Source: Ornithodoros turicata (Eukaryota; Arthropoda; Arachnida; Ixodida; Argasidae). Taken from it: a stretch of 64,000 nucleotides of DNA. The stretch covers positions 194,440,403-194,504,402 of the forward strand of contig NC_088201.1 of the NCBI RefSeq assembly GCF_037126465.1, given 5' to 3'. Shown piece by piece: positions 1-12,199 of the stretch. The notes beneath the pieces were generated by a model. It did not search any database, was not told the DNA's origin, and was given only the letters and a program-made list of their open reading frames with translations. Positions within the stretch are counted from its first letter, which is position 1. Every line of letters starts with the position of its first letter. A program made the translations under genes and the position numbers.

Positions 1-3000
1 GTGGAAACTTTCAGTTGTGCTTCCTGCTGCTCGTTCACACCCTGTTCACTTTTCGCAACGATCGCTTTTTGTATCGATCGTTTATTCGCGATGAATGCAA
101 CAAAGAGGGTTTGACTTTCTGTGGAAACTGTCAGTTGTCGTTGCTGCTGCTCGTTCTTACCTTGTTCACTTTTCGCTACGATCGCTTTTTTCTATCGACC
201 TTTTATTCACGATGAATCCCTCAAAGAGGGCTTGACTCTCCTTGGAAACTTTCAGTTGTGGTTCCTGCTGCTCGTTCTTACCCTGTTCACTTTTCGCAAC
301 GATCGCTTTTTGTACCGATCGTTTATTCGCTATGAGTCCAACAAATAGGGATTGACTCCGTGGAAACTTTCACTTGTTGTTTCTGCTGCTCGTTCTTACC
401 CTGTTCACTTTTCGCAACGATCGCTTTTTGTATCGATCGTTTATTCGCTATGAGTCCAACAAAGAGGGTTTGACTCTCCGTGGAAACTTTCAGTTGTGGT
501 TCCTGCTGCTCGTTCTTACCCTGTTCACTTTTCGCAACGATCGCTTTTTGTATCGATCGATTATTCGCTATGAGTCCAACAAAGAGGGTTTGACTCCGTG
601 GAAAGTTTCACTTGTTGTTCCTGCTGCTCGTTCTTACCCTGTTCACTTTTCGCAACGATCGCTTTTTCTATCGATCGTTTATTCGCTATGAGTCCAACAA
701 AGAGGGTTTGACTCTACGTGGAAACTGTCAGTTGTCCTTCCTAGTGCTCGTTCTTGCCTTGTTCACTTTTCGCTACGATCACTTTTTTCTATCGATCTTT
801 TATTCGCGATCAATCCCACAAAGAGGGTTTGACTCTCCGTGGAAACTTTCAGTTGTGGTTCTTGCTGCTCGTTCTTACCCTGTTCACTTTTCCCAACGTT
901 CGCTTTTTGTATCAACCGTTTATTCGCGAAGAATGCAACAAAGAGGGTTTGACTCTCTGTGGAAACTTTCAGTTGTGGTTCCTGCTGCTCGTTCTTACCC
1001 TGTTCACTTTTCGCTACCATGGCTTTTTTCTATCGATCTTTTATTCGCGATGAATCCCACAAAGAGGGTTTGACTTTCTCTGGAAACTGTCAGTTGTCGT
1101 TGCTGCTGCTCGTTCTTACCTTGTTCACTTTTCGCTACGATCGCTTTTTTCTATCCATCTTTTATTCACGATGAATCCCACAAAGAGGGTTTGACTCTCC
1201 GTGGAATCTTTCAGTTGTGGTTCCTGCTGCTCGTTCTTACCCTGTTTACTTTTCGCTACGATCGCTTTTTTCTATCGATCGCTTATTCGCGATGACTCCC
1301 ACAAAGAGGGTTTGACTTTCTGTGGAAACTGTCAGTTGTCGTTGCTGCTGCTCGTTCTTACCCTGTTCACTTTTCGCAACGATCGTTTTTTGTATCGATC
1401 GTTTATTCGCTATGAGTCCAACAAAGAGGGTTTGACTCTCCGTGAAAACTTTATCTTGTTGTTCCTGCTGCTCGTTCTTACCCTGTTCACTTTTCGCAAC
1501 GATGGCTTTTGTATCGATCGTTTATTCGCGATGGATGAATGCAACAAAGAGGGTTTGACTCTCCGTGGAAACTTTCAGTTGTGGTTCCTGCTGCTCGTTC
1601 TTACCCTGTTCACTTTTCGCAACGATCGCTTTTTGTATCGATCGTTTATTCGCTATGAGTCCAACAAAGAGGGTTTGACTCTACGTGGAGACTGTCAGTT
1701 GTCGTTCCTGCTGCTCGTTGTTACCTTGTTCACTTTTCGCTACGATCGCTTTGTTCTATCGATCTTTTATTCGCGATGAATCCCACAAAGAGGGTTTGAC
1801 TCTCCGTGGAAACTTTCAGTTGTGGTTCTTGCTGCTCGTTCTTACCCTGTTCACTTTTCCCAACGTTCGCTTTTTGTATCAACCGTTTATTCGCGAAGAA
1901 TGCAACAAAGAGGGTTTGACTCTCTGTGGAAACTTTCAGTTGTGGTTCCTGCTGCTCGTTCTTACCCTGTTCACTTTTCGCTACGATCGCTTTTTTCTAT
2001 CGATCTTTTATTCACGATGAATCCCACAAAGAGGGTTTGACTCTCCGTGGAAACTTTCAGTTGTGGTTCCTGCTGCTCGTTCTTACCCTGTTTACTTTTC
2101 GCTACGATCGCTTTTTTCTATCGATCGCTTATTCGCGATGACTCCCACAAAGAGGGTTTGACTTTCTGTGGAAACTGTCAGTTGTCGTTCCTGCTGCTCG
2201 TTCTTACCTTGTTCACTTTTCGCTAGGATCGCGTTTTTCTATCGATCTTTTATTCGCGATGAATCACACAAAGAGGGTTGACTCTCCGTGGAATCTTTCA
2301 GTTGTGGTTCAAGCTGCTCGTTCTTACCCTGTTCACTTTTCGCAACGATCGCTTTTTGTATCGATCGTTTATTCGCGATGAGTCCAACAAAGAGGTTTTG
2401 ACTCTCCGTGGAAACTTTCAGTTGTGCTTCCTGCTGCTCGTGCTTACCCTGTTCACTTTTCGCTACGATTGCATTTTTCTATCGATCTTTTATTCGCGAT
2501 GAATCCAACAAAGAGCGTTTGACTCTCCGTGGAAACTTTCAGTTGTGCTTCCTGCTGCTCGTTCACACCCTGTTCATTTTTCGCAACGATCGCTTTTTGT
2601 ATCGATCGTTTATTCGCGATGAATGCAACAAAGAGGGTTTGACTTTCTGTGGAAACTGTCAGTTGTCGTTGCTGCTGCTCGTTCTTACCTTGTTCACTTT
2701 TCGCTACGATCGCTTTTTTCTATCGACCTTTTATTCACGATGAATCCCACAAAGAGGGCTTGACTCTCCGTGGAAACTTTCAGTTGTGGTTCCTGCTGCT
2801 CGTTCTTACCCTGTTCACTTTTCGCAACGATCGCTTTTTGTACCGATCGTTTATTCGCTATGAGTCCAACAAATAGGGATTGACTCCGTGGAAACTTTCA
2901 CTTGTTGTTTCTGCTGCTCGTTCTTACCCTGTTCACTTTTCGCAACGATCGCTTTTTGTATCGATCGTTTATTCGCTATGAGTCCAACAAAGAGGGTTTG

Positions 3001-4740
3001 ACTCTCCGTGGAAACTTTCAGTTGTGGTTCCTGCTGCTCGTTCTTACCCTGTTCACTTTTCGCAACGATCGCTTTTTGTATCGATCGATTATTCGCTATG
3101 AGTCCAACAAAGAGGGTTTGACTCCGTGGAAACTTTCACTTGTTGTTCCTGCTGCTCGTTCTTACCCTGTTCACTTTTCGCAACGATCGCTTTTTGTATC
3201 GATCGTTTATTCGCTATGAGTCCAACAAAGAGGGTTTGACTCTACGTGGAAACTGTCAGTTGTCCTTCCTAGTGCTCGTTCTTGCCTTGTTCACTTTTCG
3301 CTACGATCACTTTTTTCTATCGATCTTTTATTCGCGATCAATCCCACAAAGAGGGTTTGACTCTCCGTGGAAACTTTCAGTGTTGGTTCTTGCTGCTCGT
3401 TCTTACCCTGTTCACTTTTCCCAACGTTCGCTTTTTGTATCAACCGTTTATTCGCGAAGAATGCAACAAAGAGGGTTTGACTCTCTGTGGAAACTTTCAG
3501 TTGTGGTTCCTGCTGCTCGTTCTTACCCTGTTCACTTTTCGCTACCATGGCTTTTTTCTATCGATCTTTTATTCGCGATGAATCCCACAAAGAGGGTTTG
3601 ACTTTCTCTGGAAACTGTCAGTTGTCGTTGCTGCTGCTCGTTCTTACCTTGTTCACTTTTCGCTACGATCGCTTTTTTCTATCGATCTTTTATTCACGAT
3701 GAATCCCACAAAGAGGGTTTGACTCTCCGTGGAATCTTTCAGTTGTGGTTCCTGCTGCTCGTTCTTACCCTGTTTACTTTTCGCTACGATCGCTTTTTTC
3801 TATCGATCGCTTATTCGCGATGACTCCCACAAAGAGGGTTTGACTTTCTGTGGAAACTGTCAGTTGTCGTTGCTGCTGCTCGTTCTTACCCTGTTCACTT
3901 TTCGCAACGATCGTTTTTTGTATCGATCGTTTATTCGCTATGAGTCCAACAAAGAGGGTTTGACTCTCCGTGAAAACTTTATCTTGTTGTTCCTGCTGCT
4001 CGTTCTTACCCTGTTCACTTTTCGCAACGATGGCTTTTGTATCGATCGTTTATTCGCGATGGATGAATGCAACAAAGAGGGTTTGACTCTCCGTGGAAAC
4101 TTTCAGTTGTGGTTCCTGCTGCTCGTTCTTACCCTGTTCACTTTTCGCAACGATCGCTTTTTGTATCGATCGTTTATTCGCTATGAGTCCAACAAAGAGG
4201 GTTTGACTCTACGTGGAGACTGTCAGTTGTTGTTCCTGCTGCTCGTTGTTACCTTGTTCACTTTTCGCTACGATCGCTTTGTTCTATCGATCTTTTATTC
4301 GCGATGAATCCCACAAAGAGGGTTTGACTCTCCGTGGAAACTTTCAGTTGTGGTTCTTGCTGCTCGTTCTTACCCTGTTCACTTTTCCCAACGTTCGCTT
4401 TTTGTATCAACCGTTTATTCGCGAAGAATGCAACAAAGAGGGTTTGACTCTCTGTGGAAACTTTCAGTTGTGGTTCCTGCTGCTCGTTCTTACCCTGTTC
4501 ACTTTTCGCTACGATCGCTTTTTTCTATCGATCTTTTATTCACGATGAATCCCACAAAGAGGGTTTGACTCTCCGTGGAAACTTTCAGTTGTGGTTCCTG
4601 CTGCTCGTTCTTACCCTGTTTACTTTTCGCTACGATCGCTTTTTTCTATCGATCGCTTATTCGCGATGACTCCCACAAAGAGGGTTTGACTTTCTGTGGA
4701 AACTGTCAGTTGTCGTTGCTGCTGCTCGTTCTTACCCTGT
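1..4740 (+). repeat. Higher-order repeat of about 2,528 bp, two tandem copies
   Basis: The order of rare monomer variants at 1-2200 recurs 2,528 bp downstream. For example, the variant with AACAAATAGGG near 343 recurs near 2871, and the GATGGATGAATGC insertion near 1530 recurs near 4058. The period corresponds to about 21 monomers of mixed 120/121-bp class. Agreement breaks down near 4745, where a monomer is truncated. Parts of the same variant order return at 4800-7500 and again at 10150-12200. Confidence 0.85.
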
Positions 4741-7700
4741 TCACTTTTCGCATCGTTTATTCACTATGAGTCCAACAAAGAGGGCTTGACTCTCCGTGGA
4801 AACTTTCACTTGTTGTTCCTGCTGCTCGTTCTTACCCTGTTCACTTTTCGCAACGATCGCTTTTTGTATCGATCGTTTATTCGCGATGAATGCAACAAAG
4901 AGGGTTTGACTCTCCGTGGAAACTTTCAGTTGTGGTTCCTGCTGCTCGTTCTTACCCTGTTCACTTTTCGCAACGATCGCTTTTTGTATCGATCGTTTAT
5001 TCGCTATGAGTCCAACAAAGAGGGTTTGACTCTACGTGGAAACTGTCAGTTGTCGTTCCTGCTGCTCGTTGTTACCTTGTTCACTTTTCGCTACGATCGC
5101 TTTGTTCTATCGATCTTTTATTCGCGATGAATCCCACAAAGAGGGTTTGACTCTCCGTGGAAACTTTCAGTTGTGGTTCTTGCTGCTCGTTCTTACCCTG
5201 TTCACTTTTTGCAACGTTCGCTTTTTGTATCAACCGTTTATTCGCGAAGAATGCAACAAAGAGGGTTTGACTCTCTGTGGAAACTTTCAGTTGTGGTTCC
5301 TGCTGCTCGTTCTTACCCTGTTCACTTTTCGCTACGATGGCTTTTTTCTATCGATCTTTTATTCGCGATGAATCCCACAAAGAGGGTTTGACTCTCCGTG
5401 GAAACTTTCAGTTGTGGTTTCTGCTGCTCGTTCTTACCCTGTTCACTTTTCGCAACGATCGCTTTTTGTATCGATCGTTTATTCGCTATGAGTCCAACAA
5501 AGAGGGTTTGACTCTCCGTGGAAACTTTCACTTGTTGTTCCTGCTGCTCGTTCTTACCCTGTTCACTTTTTGCAACGTTCGCTTTTTGTATCAACCGTTT
5601 ATTCGCGAAGAATGCAACAAAGAGGGTTTGACTCTCTGTGGAAACTGTCAGTTGTCGATGCTGCTGCTCGTTCTTACCTTGTTCACTTTTCGCTACGATC
5701 GCTTTTTTCTATCGATCTTTTATTCACGATGAATCCCACAAAGAGGGTTTGACTCTCCGTGGAAACTTTCAGTTGTGGTTCCTGCTGCTCGTTCTTACCC
5801 TGTTCACTTTTCGCAACGATCGCTTTTTGTATCGATCGTTTATTCGCTATGAGTCCAACAAAGAGGGTTTGACTCTCCGTGGAAACTTTCACTTGTTGTT
5901 CCTGCTGCTCGTTCTTACCCTGTTCACTTTTCGCAACGATCGCTTTTTGTATCGATCGTTTATTCGCTATGAGTCCAACAAAGAGGGTTTGACTCTCCGT
6001 GGAAACTGTCAGTTGTCGTTCCTACTGCTCGTTCTTACCTTGTTCACTTTTCGCTACGATCACTTTTTTCTATCGATCTTTTATTCGCGATGAATCCCAC
6101 AAAGAGGGTTTGACTCTCCGTGGAAACTTTCAGTTGTGGTTCCTGCTGCTCCTTCTTACCCTGTTCACTTTTCGCTCCGATCGCTTCTTTCTATCGATCT
6201 TTTATTCGCGATGAATCCCACAAAGAGGGTTTGACTCTCCGCGGAAACTTTCAGTTGTCGTTCCTGCTGCTCGTTCTTACCCTGTTCACTTTTCGCTACG
6301 ATCGCTTTTTTCTAGCGATTGTTTATTCGCTATGAGTCCAACAAAGAGGGCTTGACTCTCCGTGGAAACTTTCAGTTGTGGTTCCTGCTGCTCGTGCTTA
6401 CCCTGTTCACTTTTCGCAACGTTCGCTTTTTGTATCAATCGTTTATTCGCGATGAATCCAACAAAGAGAGTTTGGCTCGCCATGGAAACTTTCAGTTGTG
6501 GCTCCTGCTGCTCGTTCTTACCCTGTTCACTTTTCGCAACGTTCGCTTTTTGTATCAATCGTTTATTCGCGAAGAATGCAACAAAGAGGGTTTGACTCTC
6601 TGTGGAAACTTTCAGTTGAGGTTCCTGCTGCTCGTTCTTACCCTGTTCACTTTTCGCTACGATCGCTTTTTTCTATCGATCTTTTATTCACGATGAATCC
6701 CACAAAGAGGGTTTGACTCTCCGTGGAAACTTTCAGTTGTGGTTCCTGCTGCTCGTTCTTACCCTGTTCACTTTTCGCAACGATCGCTTTTCGTATCGAT
6801 CGTTTATTCGCTATGAGTCCAACAAAGAGGGTTTGACTCTCCGTGGAAACTTTCACTTGTTGTTCCTGCTGCTCGTTCTTACCCTGTTCACTTTTCGCAA
6901 CGAATGGTTTTTGTATCGATCGTTTATTCGCTATGAGTCCAACAAAGAGGGTTTGACTCTCCGTGGAAACTGTCAGTTGTCGTTCCTACTGCTCGTTCTT
7001 ACCCTGTTCACTTTTCGCAACGTTCGCTTTTTGTATCGATCGTTTATTCGCGAAGAATGCAACAAAGAGGGTTTGACTCTCTGTGGAAACTTTCAGTTGT
7101 GGTTCCTGCTGCTCGTTCTTACCTTGTTCACTTTTCGCTACGATCGCTTTTTTCTATCGACCTTTTATTCACGATGAATCCCACAAAGAGGGCTTGACTC
7201 TCCGTGGAAACTTTCAGTTGTGGTTCCTGCTGCTCGTTCTTACCCTGTTCACTTTTCGCAACGATCGCTTTTTGTACCGATCGTTTATTCGCTATGAGTC
7301 CAACAAATAGGGATTGACTCCGTGGAAACTTTCACTTGTTGTTTCTGCTGCTCGTTCTTACCCTGTTCACTTTTCGCAACGATCGCTTTTTGTATCGATC
7401 GTTTATTCGCTATGAGTCCAACAAAGAGGGTTTGACTCTCCGTGGAAACTGTCAGTTGTCGTTCCTGCTGCTTGTTCTTACCTTGTTCACTTTTCACTAC
7501 GATCACTTTTTTCTATCGATCTTTTATTCGCGATGAATCCCACAAAGAGGGTTTGACTCTCCGTGGAAACTTTCAGTTGTGGTTCCTGCTGCTCGTTCTT
7601 ACCCTGTTTACTTTTCGCTACGATCGCTTTTTTCTATCGATCGCTTATTCGCGATGAGTCCGTCAAAGAGGGTTTGACTCTCCGTGGAGACTTTCAGTTG

Positions 7701-8257
7701 TCGTTCCTGCTGCTTGTTCTTACCCCGTTCACTTTTCACTACGATCACTTTTTGTATCGATCGTTTATTCGCTATGAGTCCAGCAAAGAGGGTTTGACTC
7801 TCCGTGGAAACTGTCAGTTGTCGTTACTGCTGCTCGTTCTTACATTGTTCACTTTTCGCTACGATCGATTTTTTCTATCGATCTTTTATTCGCGATGAAT
7901 CCCACAAAGAGGGTTTGACTCTCCGTGGAAACTTTTAGTTGTGATTCCTACTGCTCGTTCTTACCCTGTTCACTTTTCGCTATGATCGCTTCTTTCTATC
8001 GATCTTTTATTCGCGATGAATCCCACAAAGAGGGTTTGACTCTCCGCGGAAACTCTCAGTTGTCGTTCCTGCAGCTCGTTCTTACCCTGTTCACTTTTCG
8101 CTACGATCGCTTTTTTCTATCGATCTTTTATTTGCGATGAATCACACAAAGAGGGTTTGACTCTCCGTGGAAACTTTCAGTTGTGGTTCCTGCTGCTCGT
8201 TCTTACCCTGTTCACTTTTCGCAACGTTCGCTTTTTGTATCAACCGTTTATTCGCGA
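1..8257 (+). repeat. 120/121-bp satellite array, block 1
   Basis: Head-to-tail monomers, each containing the landmarks GTGGAAACTTTCAGTTG, CTGCTGCTCGTTCTTACC, TTCACTTTTCGC, TATCGATC and CAACAAAGAGGGTTTGACT. Two length classes alternate. One (CGCAACGATCGC...TTTTTGTATCGATCG) is about 120 bp, the other (CGCTACGATCGC...TTTTTTCTATCGATC) about 121 bp. The 120-bp class keeps a reading frame from one monomer to the next, so chance ORFs span several monomers in all frames. They have no start context, no family resemblance and mostly non-ATG starts, so I read no gene here. A partly deleted monomer lies near 4745-4775. The block ends where the 8258 transposon interrupts a monomer. Confidence 0.97.
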
Positions 8258-8344
8258 CCCAGGCAGAAATCAGGACTGGTTCCCGAATGGTCCCCAAGTG
8301 GTTCCATTTGCAGTTGAATGGTCCCAGATGGGTCCCCAAGTGGT

Positions 8345-8650
8345 ATTAATGGTCCCACTCTGGCTTTAAGCGGGTTCCATTCTGGTCCCCGATGGGTCCC
8401 CAAGTGGCGTTAGTGGTCCCATTGTGGCTTTAACCGGGTTCCATTCTGGGCCCAGATGGGTCCCAAAGTGGTGCAGTGTTCCCACTCTGGCTTTAAGCGG
8501 GTTCCATTCTGGGCCCAGATGGGTGCCAAAGTGGTGTGTGGTTCCCACTCTGGCTTTAAGTGGGTTCCATTCTGGGCCCAGAAGGGTGCAAAGTGGTGTG
8601 TGGTTCCCACTCTGGCTTTAAGCGGGTTCCATTTTGGGCTCAGATGGTTC
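8345..8650. repeat. Subterminal 63-bp tandem repeats of the 8258 transposon
   Basis: Five copies of a unit of 62-64 bp. GGCTTTAA recurs at 8362, 8426, 8489, 8552 and 8614, each followed by a GGGTTCCATTCTGG-type stretch. ORFs read through them are repeat artefacts. Confidence 0.85.
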
Positions 8651-9140
8651 CAGCACTTCCAGCTGGAGCCTCACAGGTACCATTTTGTTCCCAGAATGGT
8701 CACTTGAGACTCCAAGTTGGGCAGCTTCCCAGCTTTCCCCTTTGAGATTTCATCTTGTCCACACTTGCCATATATCCTTCTGGTTTTGTTAGATCTATTA
8801 CTCTGATCTATTTTAGCACATGCATGATCTCTTTTTATTGCTGTTTATCCAGGTGCGTGCGACTGCGATCAAATATATGCTGTATCCCTGTAACTCCAAT
8901 TCGAGCACATATTCTCATCTCAAGGTGCATATCTTAACATATAAAGTACCAGAGAAAGGTAAAAAATACATCTCAACAACAACAAAAATTAAGCTAAATA
9001 ACTAGAAGAAAGACAACGAAAAAAAGAAAAGGTAACTGCAGAGGCTGATGCAATGTGAAGACGCTACGGCGGCTACAAATTCAAACTTCAAACGGCGAGA
9101 GCCGAGAGGGAGAGGAGAGGGCGAGAGCGGCGAGAGTGGC

Positions 9141-9474
9141 ATGGCGGCATGGCAGTTGGTGCTTGAACGCGTCGCAACAAGTTGGTTTGGTCTTCAGTTG
9201 CCGTCGCAAGGATGGTGTATCTCCTGTGCAGTATTTACGTGTGTTTTAGTGGGCTTTGTAAGACAATGCGATGACAATGGTTCCTATGCAACACATTGTC
9301 GATTTCCCGGAAGAGTTTTGACGCCAAGAAGACGTAAACGGCGTAGGGGCAAAACGCACTGTGAAACGCCAATCGGACTGCACGTCGCGAATGTTTGCAG
9401 GTATGAGTGATTACCGTGATGTTTTGATTACTATTAAATAGATGTTTCATTTTAGAAACTTAGGAGGAACTTGA
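9141..9474 (+). CDS. Possible two-exon small ORF inside the 8258 transposon
   Basis: An ATG in good context (GGCATGGCGG) at 9141 opens a frame through 9400. There TTTGCAG|GTATGAG forms a donor-like junction, and an acceptor TTTCATTTTAG ends at 9455. Joining 9141-9400 to 9456-9474 keeps the frame and gives about 92 residues ending at a TGA. A poly(A) signal AATAAA lies at 9745-9750. The C-terminal third has a strongly basic run (RRRKRRR). No domain is recognised and it does not look like a transposase. It may be a captured host exon or a chance ORF in a GC-richer stretch. The sequence is unlike the flanking satellite. Confidence 0.25.
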
Positions 9475-9744
9475 AGAGAAACAGGATAAGAAGATTCCGA
9501 ACGTACGGTGAAGAGGAAGGGGGTGTCGCGACCCGCATGGAAAACAGGAGTGTCATGTGTCATCTTCTCTAAGAAAATACAACATGTGAGGTGGCCAACG
9601 AACGAAAGCTCCCTGTATTCCGTGAGTGCATCGCACAGTCAGGCATATGCTTTGTCAAGACACAGTGAGTGATCAGACTTATACTACGTAGTATGAACAT
9701 GTAGAGATGTATTGATTATTTCTTTCTGCTCAGTTTTAGCAGAA

Positions 9745-9750
9745 TAAACG
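9745..9750 (+). terminator. Candidate poly(A) signal AATAAA in the 8258 transposon
   Basis: Canonical hexamer about 270 nt after the stop of the putative two-exon ORF. Low-complexity context leaves its use uncertain. Confidence 0.3.
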
Positions 9751-9819
9751 GTATTTACTTGAGCAATATCTGCATTTCTACGCATTATTTTCAGTCATGC
9801 ATTCAGTGGCCCCAGCTGC

Positions 9820-10136
9820 TAAGTAGCCGGATCCCGGACCACTGGATCAATTCCACTGGTTCCAGTTCAAGTGGGACCATCGTGAAGCTGGTTCCACTTT
9901 CAACTGGTCCCAGTCACTAAGTGGGACACACTCAAAGTGGGACCTGTCCAATAAACCACTTTGAAGAGGTCCCACTCCAGAGTGGTCCCATTCTGAAGTG
10001 GTTTAACGAACTGGTCCCCCATGGGACCACTTGGCAAGTGGGACCAGAGTGGGACCATTACTGGGGTGGGACCAGGGTGGGACCATTACCAGAGTGGGAC
10101 CAGTTCGTTAAACCATTTTGAAATGGTCCCATTTTA
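9820..10136. repeat. Right subterminal GTGGGACC-type repeats of the 8258 transposon
   Basis: Irregular short repeats of AGTGGGACCA and its complement TGGTCCCACT at about 15-30-bp spacing. They mirror in inverted orientation the GGTCCCA motifs at the left end. Such motif clusters are typical transposase-binding subterminal regions. Confidence 0.7.
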
Positions 10137-12199
10137 GATTTCTGCCTGGGGAAGAATGCAACAAAGAGGGTTTGACTCTCCGTGGAAACTTTCACTTGTT
10201 GTTCCTGCTGCTCGTTCTTACCCTGTTCACTTTTCGCAACGATCGCTTTTTGTATCGATCGTTTATTCGCGATGAATGCAACAAAGAGGGTTTGACTCTC
10301 CGTGGAAACTTTCAGTTGTGGTTCCTGCTGCTCGTTCTTACCCTGTTCACTTTTTGCAACGATCGCTTTTTGTATCGATCGATTATTCGCTATGAGTCCA
10401 ACAAAGAGGGTTTGACTCCGTGGAAACTTTCACTTGTTGTTCCTGCTGCTCGTTCTTACCCTGTTCACTTTTCGCAACGATCGCTTTTTGTATCGATCGT
10501 TTATTCGCTATGAGTCCAACAAAGAGGGTTTGACTCTACGTGGAAACTGTCAGTTGTCCTTCCTAGTGCTCGTTCGTGCCTTGTTCACTTTTCGCTACGA
10601 TCACTTTTTTCTATCGATCTTTTATTCGCGATCAATCCCACAAAGAGGGTTTGACTCTCCGTGGAAACTTTCAGTTGTGGTTCTTGCTGCTCGTTCTTAC
10701 CCTGTTCACTTTTCCCAACGTTCGCTTTTTGTATCAACCGTTTATTCGCGAAGAATGCAACAAAGAGGGTTTGACTCTCTGTGGAAACTTTCAGTTGTGG
10801 TTCCTGCTGCTCGTTCTTACCCTGTTCACTTTTCGCTACGATGGCTTTTTTCTATCGATCTTTTATTCGCGATGAATCCCACAAAGAGGGTTTGACTTTC
10901 TGTGGAAACTGTAAGTTGTCGTTGCTGCTGCTCGTTCTTACCTTGTTCACTTTTCGCTACGATCGCTTTTTTCTATCGATCTTTTATTCACGATGAATCC
11001 CACAAAGAGGGTTTGACTCTCCGTGGAAACTTTCAGTTGTGGTTCCTGCTGCTCGTTCTTACCCTGTTTACTTTTCGCTACGATCGCTTTTTTCTATCGA
11101 TCGCTTATTCGCGATGACTTCCACAATGAGGGTTTGACTTTCTGTGGAAACTGTCAGTTGTCGTTGCTGCTGCTCGTTCTTACCCTGTTCACTTTTCGCA
11201 ACGATTGTTTTTTGTATCGATCGTTTATTCGCTATGAGTCCAACAAAGAGGGTTTGACTCTCCGTGGAAACTTTCACTTGTTGTTCCTGCTGCTCGTTCT
11301 TACCCTGTTCACTTTTCGCAACGATCGCTTTTTGTATCGATCGTTTATTCGCGATGAATGCAACAAAGAGGGTTTGACTCTCCGTGGAAACTTTCAGTTG
11401 TGGTTCCTGCTGCTCGTTCTTACCCTGTTCACTTTTCGCAACGATCGCTTTTTGTATCGATCGTTTATTCGCTATGAGTCCAACAAAGAGGGTTTGACTC
11501 TACGTGGAAACTGTCAGTTGTCGTTCCTGCTGCTCGTTACCTTGTTCACTTTTCGCTACGATCGCTTTGTTCTATCGATCTTTTATTCGCGATGAATCCC
11601 ACAAAGAGGGTTTGACTCTCCGTGGAAACTTTCAGTTGTGGTTCTTGCTGCTCGTTCTTACCCTGTTCACTTTTTGCAACGTTCGCTTTTTGTATCAACC
11701 GTTTATTCGCGAAGAATGCAACAAAGAGGGTTTGACTCTCTGTGGAAACTTTCAGTTGTGGTTCCTGCTGGTCGTTCTTACCCTGTTCACTTTTCGCTAC
11801 GATGGCTTTTTTCTATCGATCTTTTATTCGCGATGAATCCCACAAAGAGGGTTTGACTTTCTGTGGAAACTGTCAGTTGTCGTTGCTGCTGCTCGTTCTT
11901 ACCTTGTTCACTTTTCGCTACGATCGCTTTTTTCTATCGATCTTTTATTCACGATGAATCCCACAAAGAGGGTTTGACTCTCCGTGGAAACTTTCAGTTG
12001 TGGTTCCTGCTGCTCGTTCTTACCCTGTTCACTTTTCGCAACGATCGCTTTTTGTATCGATCGTTTATTCGCTATGAGTCCAACAAAGAGGGTTTGACTC
12101 TCCGTGGAAACTTTCACTTGTTGTTCCTGCTGCTCGTTCTTACCCCGTTCACTTTTCGCAACGATCGGTTTTTGTATCGATCGTTTATTCGCTATGAGT

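Larger units (their letters stand above)
8258..10150. mobile_element. Non-autonomous DNA transposon with 14-bp TIRs inserted in the satellite
   Basis: Perfect 14-bp terminal inverted repeats, CCCAGGCAGAAATC at 8258-8271 and its reverse complement at 10137-10150. The left flank ends TTCGCGA and the right flank begins GAAGAATGC. Uninterrupted monomers elsewhere read TTCGCGAAGAATGC, so the insertion duplicated only the dinucleotide GA. Subterminal regions are built from tandem repeats on the left and irregular GTGGGACC-type repeats on the right. No transposase is visible, so it needs one supplied in trans. I do not recognise the superfamily. A 2-bp duplication that is not TA excludes typical Tc1/mariner. 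Confidence 0.85.

Noticed and set aside
1..8257. CRISPR-like array
   Set aside because: Repeats are contiguous with no unique spacers, and the context is eukaryotic.
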